Origin: Candidatus Thorarchaeota archaeon MP11T_1
Lineage (GTDB): Archaea; Asgardarchaeota; Thorarchaeia; Thorarchaeales; Thorarchaeaceae
Direction of reading: 5' to 3'
Length of the DNA: 11,037 nt
Assembly (NCBI GenBank): GCA_002825515.1
Contig: PJET01000154.1
Location: 1-11,037, forward strand
How positions within the stretch are numbered: the stretch's first letter is position 1; every line of letters starts with the position of its first letter. The translations under genes were made by a program, and so were the position numbers. The notes beneath the pieces are model-generated. The model ran no database searches. It was not told where the DNA came from and saw only the letters and a program-made list of their open reading frames with translations. Below are positions 1 through 6,605 of this stretch, in pieces.

Positions 1-379
1 CATCAATGGTAGCTGTATAATTACCGAATGGTATGTTAATAATTACACTACCATCAAGAAGCAGGGTATCGGGTGTTTCTATTAAATCGTCTTGGTCAAG
101 GGTTAAGTTGGCTATTACAACATCAAGAGTACTATTTTCAATAAACACAATCCCAATATGTACCGTTGTAGAATTTAAGACTCGTAGTTGCACTGATACT
201 TCAAGTTGTGGGTAATATCCATCACGGTCCCAAATAGAGAATTCTCGTCGATCATTTTCAATGACTGCGTAGTTAACGTAATGATATGGAGCCATTAACA
301 CAATCGCGCCACCAATCAAAATGATTGCAGCTCCACCGAAGTAGAGAAATGCTTTCTTGCTAAACCAAACACTACCCAT
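1..379 (-). CDS. Membrane-anchored surface protein, N-terminal part (runs off left edge)
   Basis: An open reading frame starts with ATG at 379 and reads leftward without a stop to the window edge, giving 126 visible residues. The N-terminus is short and basic (SKK), followed by one hydrophobic segment at about residues 10-31, best read as a signal anchor or uncleaved signal peptide. The rest is polar, alternates hydrophobic and polar residues as beta-sandwich domains do, and carries four N-glycosylation sequons (N69, N82, N91, N120). This fits an exported archaeal protein with its beta-rich part outside the cell. No family could be recognised from the fragment and the C-terminus is missing, so no function is proposed. 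It is divergent from the DNA ligase gene, with 81 bases between the start codons. The opposite strand carries only a 60-residue open frame here, which looks like a shadow. Confidence 0.72.
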   Translation of the reverse strand, partial: MGSVWFSKKAFLYFGGAAIILIGGAIVLMAPYHYVNYAVIENDRREFSIWDRDGYYPQLEVSVQLRVLNSTTVHIGIVFIENSTLDVVIANLTLDQDDLIETPDTLLLDGSVIINIPFGNYTATID

Positions 380-411
380 TGATTTCAACCAGAGTCTAAA
401 GAATTCTTATG

Positions 412-421
412 GAATATAGAT
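412..421. promoter_or_regulatory. Candidate TATA element shared by divergent genes
   Basis: The 81-base gap between the two divergent starts contains GAATATAGAT, TATA-like on both strands (ATCTATATTC on the minus strand). Archaeal TATA boxes are centred about 26 bases before the transcription start. From this centre (about 416), a plus-strand transcript would start near 443, leaving a leader of about 18 bases before the ligase ATG at 461. A minus-strand transcript would start near 390, about 11 bases before the ATG at 379. The spacing is plausible both ways, but this is a visual call and BRE elements were not verified. Confidence 0.35.
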
Positions 422-460
422 GTAACGAACGATGTAATCAGAAAGTTGTGTGAAAATGGT

Positions 461-2134
461 ATGACAAAATTTGTGTATCTTGCCCAGGTGCTTGATGAAG
501 TAAGCAGGAACCGTAAAAGATCTAAGAAAATCGAAATAGCAGCGGAATTTCTTCGTGGTCTAGATGCAGATGAAGTGAGTTTGGCTGCTCTCTTTTTGAG
601 TGGTAAAGTTTTTGCAGAAAGCGACCAACGGACTCTCAACATATCGTGGAAAGGTTTTCTAAGTGCATTGAAAAGTGTGGTTGATATCGATGATATCACA
701 CTCTCTCAAGCGTATGCAGGTGATACTGGCGAAGCAGTTGCCAAAATCCTAACTACCTCGAAAAAGTTTCGCCAGTCGACACTATTCTCAGAACCGCTTT
801 CTATTGCATCTGTGGGTCAGACCTTTGATAAGATTTCTAAGGTAAAAGGGAAAGGTTCTCTAAAGGAGAAGCAGTCTCTACTCACTAGCTTGCTCATGGA
901 AGCCTCACCAAGAGAAGCGAGGTACTTGACCGCATTAGTGCTTGAAGATATGAGAACAGGGCTTTCAGAGGGGCTTCTTGCTGAAGCCATTGCTGAAGCA
1001 TTTTCAATAGATGCTGCACTTGTAAGAAGAGCATGGAGCTTTAATGGGAACCAGGGGGAAGTGGCAAGACTTGCAGCAACGGGAGGGGAAGCATCGTTAC
1101 ATACAGTTTCAATTCAATTAATGCGAGGCATCAAACCGATGTTAGCTAGTCCAGTTCAAGATATTGAAACACTATTTGAAAGCCAACCTAGAGATTACTC
1201 GTTTGAGCTCAAGTTGGATGGTGCAAGAGTTCAGGTACATAAGATGGGAAAGAAAGTTCGAATATTCTCAAGAAGGTTAATTGATGTAACAAACAGCCTT
1301 CCTGAGATTGTTAATGTGGTTAAAAAACAAATCAAAGTAAGCAGGGTCATTCTTGATGGAGAAGTGCTTGCTGTTGATAGTGAAGGAAAACCATTCCCTT
1401 TTCAGGTAGTAATGAAACGGTTTGGTAGGACTCGTGATATCGAAGAGGCATTCAAAAATACACAACTTCTGCTTGTTCTTTTTGACGTAATACTAATCGA
1501 TGATGTTCAGTTGGTTGACAGATCTTATGCTGAGAGAAGAGAGAGATTGAAAGGAATTATCCCTAGTGAAATGTTAGTTGAAAGAATTGTATCTAATGAT
1601 GTTAGTGGAGTTCAGGCATTCTTTAGGAAGAGCAAGAAACTTGGGCATGAAGGGTTGGTCGCAAAGGAACTAGATTCGCCGTATACTCCAGGTGTTCGAG
1701 GAAAATATTGGTTTAAGATAAAACACACCCTGGATACCTTAGATTTGGTGATTGTTGCAGCAGAGTGGGGACATGGACGAAGGAAGAATTGGCTTTCTGA
1801 TTATCATTTGGCTGTTAGGGATGATGAATCTGGAGAATTTCTTGTTGTTGGAAAGACCTTCAAGGGATTTACTGACAAGGAGTTCCAGCAAATAACTCAA
1901 AAATTGTTAGAGTTGAAAGTTGGGTCTAAAAGACACATTGTGAAAGTAAAGCCTGAGATTGTAGTTGAAGTGATTGCTTCAGAGATACAAGAGAGTCCAA
2001 CGTATGAATCGGGTATGGCACTTCGATTTGCTAGGATTAGACGCGTTCGCAACGACAAAGGACCTATGGATTCAATGACATTAGATGAATTGAAAAAAAT
2101 GTACGAAAAGCAATTTCGCTTCAAAGCTCGTTGA
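461..2134 (+). CDS. lig: ATP-dependent DNA ligase, archaeal replicative type
   Basis: This enzyme seals 5'-phosphate/3'-hydroxyl nicks in DNA using ATP, joining Okazaki fragments and finishing repair. The 557 residues are the usual length for archaeal ligases. The order is an N-terminal helical DNA-binding domain (about 1-215), the adenylation domain beginning near the KPMLA motif (225-229), and a C-terminal OB-fold. Nucleotidyltransferase motifs are intact: motif I KLDGAR with the AMP-accepting lysine at 251, DGE ending in E301, motif III FDV at 341-343, motif IV EGLVAK at 397-402, and motif V WFKIK at 417-421. The OB-fold carries the familiar EWGHGRR stretch, and the C-terminus carries ALRFARIRRVRNDK, which matches motif VI. 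I chose the ATG at 461. The frame also opens five codons earlier at a TTG (446), but the shorter form begins like family members and needs no rare start. The gene is monocistronic and divergent from the left-edge gene. Confidence 0.96.
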   Translation: MTKFVYLAQVLDEVSRNRKRSKKIEIAAEFLRGLDADEVSLAALFLSGKVFAESDQRTLNISWKGFLSALKSVVDIDDITLSQAYAGDTGEAVAKILTTSKKFRQSTLFSEPLSIASVGQTFDKISKVKGKGSLKEKQSLLTSLLMEASPREARYLTALVLEDMRTGLSEGLLAEAIAEAFSIDAALVRRAWSFNGNQGEVARLAATGGEASLHTVSIQLMRGIKPMLASPVQDIETLFESQPRDYSFELKLDGARVQVHKMGKKVRIFSRRLIDVTNSLPEIVNVVKKQIKVSRVILDGEVLAVDSEGKPFPFQVVMKRFGRTRDIEEAFKNTQLLLVLFDVILIDDVQLVDRSYAERRERLKGIIPSEMLVERIVSNDVSGVQAFFRKSKKLGHEGLVAKELDSPYTPGVRGKYWFKIKHTLDTLDLVIVAAEWGHGRRKNWLSDYHLAVRDDESGEFLVVGKTFKGFTDKEFQQITQKLLELKVGSKRHIVKVKPEIVVEVIASEIQESPTYESGMALRFARIRRVRNDKGPMDSMTLDELKKMYEKQFRFKAR

Positions 2135-2239
2135 AACCAGGATTATCAAAAAACTTGTTGGATGACTGCTGATGATTTACTTAAAGCCAATAAGAGAATT
2201 AATGATTGATAGTGCAAACAACCTACATTGACCGTAGCG

Positions 2240-2284
2240 TTTATAGGGACAACCTCACGGGGAAGGGAACATACGCATAGGGAG
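2240..2284 (+). promoter_or_regulatory. Candidate promoter and ribosome binding site of the small membrane protein
   Basis: The 159-base gap after the ligase holds TTTATAG at 2240-2246, which would place a transcription start near 2269. GGGAG follows at 2280-2284, nine bases before the ATG at 2294, good spacing for a Shine-Dalgarno element. The rest of the gap (2135-2239) shows no RNA gene or repeat that I can support. Confidence 0.35.
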
Positions 2285-2293
2285 TAGTCTACT

Positions 2294-2683
2294 ATGTGGA
2301 CAGAGATAATGCTGATCCCATTCATCATATTACTAGTGATATTCTTCCTCTTCTGGATTGTCCATGAAGGTATTAGATGGCAAAAACACCGATTTCTGGG
2401 AGGCTTTGCTAGATTCATCCAACATTCTCCAGGGAGAGCATTTGCCACATTCTTTATTATGTTCATCCTATTAATTCCTGCATCCTTGGCTTTAATGACC
2501 GGATTATGGTTGGATGCACTAGCTTCCGATTTGGGACCTCAGAGGGTAGATGTTGTTAATGTAATGCTATTGTTATTCCTTGTATTGGCATTTGCATTCC
2601 CAGTTATGTACAGTTCACTAGGTACATGGCGGAATGCCAGACGCGCAGAAGCAGAGATGAAAGTAAGACCAACAGGAATGTAG
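2294..2683 (+). CDS. Small three-helix membrane protein, unknown function
   Basis: The product is 129 residues with three strong hydrophobic segments at about 4-24, 48-70 and 86-107. The linker between the first two is basic (RWQKHR, residues 29-34) and the C-terminal tail is charged (RNARRAEAEMK). The positive-inside rule would therefore place the first loop and the tail on opposite sides of the membrane, so topology is uncertain. I do not recognise a family. The predicted segments and a well-spaced GGGAG element before the ATG support a real gene; the 106-residue frame on the opposite strand lacks such support. It lies 80 bases upstream of the metallo-beta-lactamase gene on the same strand. 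Co-transcription is possible, but the downstream gene has its own promoter-like sequence. Confidence 0.72.
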   Translation: MWTEIMLIPFIILLVIFFLFWIVHEGIRWQKHRFLGGFARFIQHSPGRAFATFFIMFILLIPASLALMTGLWLDALASDLGPQRVDVVNVMLLLFLVLAFAFPVMYSSLGTWRNARRAEAEMKVRPTGM

Positions 2684-2715
2684 GTCTCAAAATATCTTTG
2701 CAGATAATTCAGGCG

Positions 2716-2759
2716 TTTTAGATATATGGCTGTATCATCTTACTGGAATTAGGATGAGG
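2716..2759 (+). promoter_or_regulatory. Candidate promoter and ribosome binding site of the metallo-hydrolase
   Basis: TTTTAGATATAT at 2716-2727 is a TATA-like element whose expected transcription start is near 2749. The purine-rich GGATGAGG at 2752-2759 lies four bases before the ATG at 2764 and can act as a Shine-Dalgarno sequence. Together they support the chosen start and suggest the gene can be transcribed independently of the small membrane protein upstream. Confidence 0.4.
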
Positions 2760-2763
2760 AAGA

Positions 2764-3675
2764 ATGAATTACTCCAAACTAGCTGACAGTGTCTATGTAG
2801 TAATTGGAGGCACCTTTCCAAAGTGTAACACAGTTGTTATCATCTCAGACGAGGTTGTAGTAATTGATCCTGGTTGCTTAGTAGAGGATCTTCGTGGATT
2901 TCTAATGACTCAAGATTTGCAACTAAAGGACATTGATAGCATTTTTCTTAGTCATATTCACCCAGACCACATTACTCACACCATGAGACTGAACCGCCTC
3001 TCAAGATGCAGAATCGCAAGCAATGAAATTACAGCACCTTTATTTAACAAAAAAGAGGAAATGAAGCGATTCCTTGGTTTTGATAAGGGAAATCCAGTTC
3101 GAAAGCTTTGGGAGCAGCTTGTGGATGAAAGAATGTATGGAGCATTAGACGAGGGACAAGTAGATGAGGTGCTATATGATGGTGATAAGATAAATTTTGG
3201 AGAAGTAACTCTGAAAACCCTGTACACACCGGGTCATCTTCCAGATCACATGTGCATAGAAATTCTTGAACCAAATCTCATATTTGCTTCTGATATCGAC
3301 CTTACAGAATTCGGACCATACTATGGTCATCCAAATTCGTCAATCCAAGATTTCAAGAATTCAATCAGAAAAATTCAGCATGGAAGATATGAAGGGCTCA
3401 TAAGTGGACATTTGAAAGATCCACTTGTTCTAGATTATAGAGATAGATTGACAGCTTACTCTCGTCAGATAGAACTGCGAGAAGACCTTGTTTTTTCAGC
3501 TATTATCGAAGGGGCAAAAACAATTCCTGAGATTACAGCAAATCCAATAATATATCCGTCTTTGATAAATCCAGTCTTTTTACAGTTTGAAACGTGGATG
3601 ATTGAACATCATGTGTCTTCTTTGATTGGAAATGGACTTGTAGAGGAAGAGAGGGGGAAACTGAAAGTCGTTTGA
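2764..3675 (+). CDS. Metallo-beta-lactamase-fold hydrolase with C-terminal winged-helix-like domain
   Basis: This is a 303-residue soluble hydrolase of the metallo-beta-lactamase superfamily with a complete two-metal site. Ligands are the HxHxDH motif SHIHPDH (H64, H66, D68, H69), H158 in TPGHLPDH, the bridging D177 in FASDIDL, and H216 in ISGHLKD. The early strand motif VVIDPG, usual before the first metal motif, is also present. After about residue 235 comes a helical tail ending in a helix-turn-helix-like stretch and a short wing (GLVEEERGKLKVV). That resembles the C-terminal winged helix of LACTB2-type and related hydrolases. The family acts on thioesters, lactones, phosphodiesters and RNA, so the substrate cannot be read from sequence; a glyoxalase II-like or nuclease role are both open. 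The gene ends in tandem stop codons (TGA TGA). It converges on the methyltransferase gene with an 18-base gap. Confidence 0.9.
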   Translation: MNYSKLADSVYVVIGGTFPKCNTVVIISDEVVVIDPGCLVEDLRGFLMTQDLQLKDIDSIFLSHIHPDHITHTMRLNRLSRCRIASNEITAPLFNKKEEMKRFLGFDKGNPVRKLWEQLVDERMYGALDEGQVDEVLYDGDKINFGEVTLKTLYTPGHLPDHMCIEILEPNLIFASDIDLTEFGPYYGHPNSSIQDFKNSIRKIQHGRYEGLISGHLKDPLVLDYRDRLTAYSRQIELREDLVFSAIIEGAKTIPEITANPIIYPSLINPVFLQFETWMIEHHVSSLIGNGLVEEERGKLKVV

Positions 3676-3696
3676 TGAAATCAAATAATCAAATTA
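3676..3696 (-). terminator. Possible T-rich termination region in convergent gap
   Basis: Read on the minus strand, the methyltransferase stop TAA continues into TTTGATTATTTGATTTC. This T-rich stretch includes a near-tandem TTTGATT repeat. Archaeal RNA polymerase often terminates at such T-rich tracts without a hairpin. The tract is interrupted, so the call is weak. Confidence 0.25.
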
Positions 3697-4371
3697 CATA
3701 TTGAAGAAGATTAAGCCATATAAGAGACTGATTGGAATCACGATAGCTAGGAGAATCTCAAGAGCTCTTGGAAGTCTAACTGGAAGTGGTATTAGAAATC
3801 CAACCCGATCTCTATATTCTGACCAGGAAAAATCAAATGTACTTGATAGATGAAGTTCCTCAATTCCTGCAAGGCAGATGTACACGACAACCATCGCAAT
3901 CCAGACTAAGATTGTTTCTTGTAGATTTAGCCATCCTACACCAAATGTATTCATCAAAATCCAAACGCTACGACTTGTAAGCCCTGCTGTGAAAAGGATC
4001 AACCCGAGATACTGCGGATGTCTTACTAGCCGATAGATATTAGATGTGACAAGTCCTTTTGATTTCTCTCTCCGTAGAACAACAATTGAGGATATTAAAA
4101 TAACAATACCGAAGATAACCACAGAAGCATCCAGAATGCTACCGCCAAATAACAGATATGGGATGGAAACTGGTAGCTCAGGAAATCGACCACCCATTAC
4201 GATTATAAAAAATATGAGAGGAACGGTCATCAACCCAGCCCAACCAAGCATTGGAGGGATAGATGCTAGAAAGGGCAATACATAGCCAATAATAGTTACC
4301 ATTCTAAGCTTCAATCTTTGAAGCCCACTTATCTCATAGATATCTTCTTTCGCTTCGATTGAATTCACCAT
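3694..4371 (-). CDS. Integral-membrane methyltransferase, isoprenylcysteine methyltransferase (ICMT/PEMT)-like family
   Basis: The product is 225 residues with about five or six membrane segments (near 23-40, 43-60, 70-99, 120-140, 152-170, 203-223). The family signature is clear: NIYRLVRHPQYLG (111-123) matches the cofactor-binding motif (G/N-x-Y-x-x-x-R-H-P-x-Y-x-G). The C-terminal half has the EE-L-F-Y-R pattern ending IEELHLSSTFDFSWSEYRDR (170-189). Family members use S-adenosylmethionine to methylate membrane-embedded or lipid-linked substrates such as prenylcysteines or phospholipid head groups. Archaeal homologues have no established substrate, so none is assigned. The ATG at 4371 is the first usable start: another in-frame ATG three codons upstream (4380) is followed almost at once by TGA. 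The gene converges on the metallo-hydrolase and is divergent from the DUF255 gene. Sequence after its stop is T-rich on its own strand, compatible with archaeal termination. Confidence 0.87.
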   Translation of the reverse strand: MVNSIEAKEDIYEISGLQRLKLRMVTIIGYVLPFLASIPPMLGWAGLMTVPLIFFIIVMGGRFPELPVSIPYLLFGGSILDASVVIFGIVILISSIVVLRREKSKGLVTSNIYRLVRHPQYLGLILFTAGLTSRSVWILMNTFGVGWLNLQETILVWIAMVVVYICLAGIEELHLSSTFDFSWSEYRDRVGFLIPLPVRLPRALEILLAIVIPISLLYGLIFFNM

Positions 4372-4400
4372 TCATTCCATTCTATTTAGCCTTTATTCGG

Positions 4401-4411
4401 TTTATCTATAA
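4401..4411 (-). promoter_or_regulatory. Candidate TATA box of the methyltransferase gene
   Basis: The minus strand reads TTATAGATAAA here, centred about 35 bases before the ATG at 4371. Archaeal spacing would put the transcription start near 4380 with a leader of about ten bases. The position and base content are typical, but there is no experimental or alignment support. Confidence 0.4.
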
Positions 4412-4450
4412 TTAGTTCAAAGTAAATTCCATTTCCAATTTCGCAAGTTC

Positions 4451-4457
4451 TATAAAG
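4451..4457 (+). promoter_or_regulatory. Candidate TATA box of the DUF255 gene
   Basis: TATAAAG is a near-consensus archaeal TATA box. It predicts a transcription start near 4480 and a leader of roughly 27 bases. That leader contains CGGGGG just before the ATG at 4507, a weak G-rich candidate ribosome binding site. The box lies about 40 bases from the minus-strand box of the methyltransferase, so the two divergent promoters seem separate. Confidence 0.45.
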
Positions 4458-4506
4458 AGAAACATCAGAAAAGTAACAATAGTTAAAAAAATTTCGGGGG
4501 ACACTA

Positions 4507-6597
4507 ATGACAAGTAACCGTTTGGCCAAAGAGAAAAGTCCGTATTTGCTTCAACATGCAGACAACCCTGTTGATTGGTATCCTTGGGGAGATGAAGCCT
4601 TTGAAGCTGCTGCTAGAGATAACAAACCCATCTTTCTCTCTATAGGATATAGCACGTGTCATTGGTGCCATGTTATGGCTCACGAATCGTTCGAAGATAA
4701 TGAAGTCGCTGGATTGATGAATGAGACTTTCATCAACATAAAAGTTGACAGAGAGGAGCGCCCAGACATCGACGGAGTATACATGGAAGTTGCACAGATG
4801 ATTACTGGTCGAGGAGGTTGGCCTCTCACAATTATCATGACTCCGGATAAGAAGCCATTTTATGCAGCGACCTATATTCCGAAAGAGGGACGATACAATA
4901 TGCCTGGAATGATAGACCTCATTCCACGCATCAAAAAGATATGGGAGACTGACAAAGCTAACATCGATGATGTAATCAATCAAATTGAGAGAGGACTCTC
5001 TGAATCAAGTAGGGTTGCGGGTAAGAATGACCTCACACTTGATTCTGTTGACCTTGCATTCTTTCAATTATCACAACGATTTGACCCAGAAAAAGGTGGA
5101 TTTGGATCAGCGCCAAAGTTCCCATCTCCTCACAACCTACTTTTGTTACTAAGGTATTGGAAGAGAACTGGAGAAAAGAAAGCGCTTCATATGGTCGAGA
5201 AGACTCTATTGGAGATACGAAAAGGAGGAATCTTTGACCATATCGGTTATGGATTTCATAGATATTCAACTGATGCTAATTGGTTGCTACCGCATTTTGA
5301 GAAGATGTTGTATGATCAAGCAGGTCTCATGATGGCATACACAGAGGCATATCAGATTACAAAAAGACAAGAATATGCGGATGTGGTCGGGGAGATTTTT
5401 GAGTACATAACAAGAGATATGACAAGTCCAGAGGGTGCTTTCTATTCTGCTGAAGATGCTGATTCAGAAGGGGAAGAAGGTAAGTTCTATACATGGGCTC
5501 TGAGAGAGATCGAGGACATCCTGGAAAAAAATGAGGCTGCAGCCTTCATTCGGGTTTTCAACATAAACAAGCAGGGCAATTTTGAGGATGAGGCAACCGG
5601 AAAGAGTACTGGGCTTAACATTCCTCATCTCACGGAAACTATTGAAGTAAATAAAGATGCATTAAAAATGAAATCAGACTCTTTGTTGATTACTCTTGAA
5701 GAGGCAAGAAGAAAGCTATTCAAACAACGAGAAAAGAGAGTGAGACCTAGCAAGGATGATAAAATCCTTACTGACTGGAACGGATTCATGATTGCTGCAT
5801 TAGCAAAAGCTGGTGTTGTTTTCAACCATGTTGGATATATTGAAAGTGCTGAAAGAGCTCTTAGATTCATCCTTGATACAATGTTCGATAAGAATCAATC
5901 TTTGTTACACAGATTCAAGGATCGAGAAGTTGCTATAAGCGCATTTCTTGATGATTATGCATATCTAATCTGGGCATTATTGGAATCCTATGAGGCAACC
6001 TTCAAACCAGAGTATCTGGAGCGCGCAAAGACTCTGACTTCAGTGCTGATAGAGAATTTCTGGGATGAGAAAGAAGGTGGATTTTTCTTCACGAGTAAGT
6101 ATGCTGAAGAACTACTTGTAAGAAAGAAAGATGCTTATGATGGAGCGATACCTTCAGGAAATTCAGTACTAGCTTTGAATCTTGTTAGACTCGCACGTTT
6201 TCTTGGAGATTCTGAGCTAGAAGAGAAAGCAGCCATGGTAATCAGAGCATTTTCTGGAATAATTCCACGAGCACCATCTGGTTTCTCAATGATGCTGAGT
6301 GCTTTGGAATTTGTTCAGGGTCAATCATATGAAATTGTTATAGCTGGGAATCCAGAAAAGACTGACACACAAAAACTGCTCGACACAATTCGAGAACACT
6401 ATATCCCAAACAAAGTAGTCCTGTTGAAAGGAACTCAATACCAATCTGAAGCAATATCTCGACTTGCTCCTTTTACCAAGTATCACGATATGGTCGGTGG
6501 AAAAGCAACCGCTCACGTTTGTATCGATTATAATTGTAAGTTACCTACAAGCGATCCTGAGCAACTACTAAAGCTCCTAGGGATCAAGATTGCGTGA
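4507..6597 (+). CDS. Thioredoxin-domain protein of the DUF255 / YyaL (SSP411, SPATA20) family
   Basis: This is a full-length (696-residue) member of a family widespread in bacteria, archaea and animals. The N-terminal DUF255 thioredoxin-like domain (about 1-165) carries [19 protein letters not shown] and the redox-type motif TCHWCH with C51 and C54. It continues with [10 protein letters not shown] and [12 protein letters not shown]. The rest is an (alpha/alpha)-barrel-like domain with family blocks [12 protein letters not shown] (260-271), [16 protein letters not shown] (315-330), [10 protein letters not shown] (417-426) and GAIPSGNS (546-553). No signal peptide is seen, so it is probably cytoplasmic. 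The biochemical role is not established. The C-terminal fold resembles sugar epimerases and glycoside hydrolases, and the CxxC suggests disulfide chemistry or redox sensing, but both are inference. The gene stands alone, and its 3' end lies eight bases from the convergent C39-like gene. Confidence 0.95.
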   Translation: MTSNRLAKEKSPYLLQHADNPVDWYPWGDEAFEAAARDNKPIFLSIGYSTCHWCHVMAHESFEDNEVAGLMNETFINIKVDREERPDIDGVYMEVAQMITGRGGWPLTIIMTPDKKPFYAATYIPKEGRYNMPGMIDLIPRIKKIWETDKANIDDVINQIERGLSESSRVAGKNDLTLDSVDLAFFQLSQRFDPEKGGFGSAPKFPSPHNLLLLLRYWKRTGEKKALHMVEKTLLEIRKGGIFDHIGYGFHRYSTDANWLLPHFEKMLYDQAGLMMAYTEAYQITKRQEYADVVGEIFEYITRDMTSPEGAFYSAEDADSEGEEGKFYTWALREIEDILEKNEAAAFIRVFNINKQGNFEDEATGKSTGLNIPHLTETIEVNKDALKMKSDSLLITLEEARRKLFKQREKRVRPSKDDKILTDWNGFMIAALAKAGVVFNHVGYIESAERALRFILDTMFDKNQSLLHRFKDREVAISAFLDDYAYLIWALLESYEATFKPEYLERAKTLTSVLIENFWDEKEGGFFFTSKYAEELLVRKKDAYDGAIPSGNSVLALNLVRLARFLGDSELEEKAAMVIRAFSGIIPRAPSGFSMMLSALEFVQGQSYEIVIAGNPEKTDTQKLLDTIREHYIPNKVVLLKGTQYQSEAISRLAPFTKYHDMVGGKATAHVCIDYNCKLPTSDPEQLLKLLGIKIA

Positions 6598-6605
6598 ATC
6601 GAACA

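Noticed and set aside
446..460. TTG start adding five residues (MCENG) to the DNA ligase.
   Set aside because: A rare start with no ribosome binding site. The ATG at 461 gives the usual ligase N-terminus and a sensible leader from the candidate TATA box.
385..699. 104-residue minus-strand open frame opposite the ligase start.
   Set aside because: It is antisense to the ligase N-terminal domain and overlaps the divergent promoter gap. No domain or ribosome binding site was seen.
2135..2293. Searched the gap after the ligase for a tRNA or structured RNA.
   Set aside because: No cloverleaf pairing, T-loop consensus or extended stem could be found by eye.
2146..2466. 106-residue minus-strand open frame across the gap after the ligase.
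   Set aside because: It overlaps the small membrane protein gene, which has the better start signal and a coherent three-helix pattern. The antisense translation is unconvincing.
4504..4983. 159-residue open frame on the minus strand opposite the DUF255 gene.
   Set aside because: It lies entirely against the strongly conserved thioredoxin-domain coding region (apart from the first few bases) and its translation is rich in His, Ser and Cys with no recognisable domain. It is a shadow frame.
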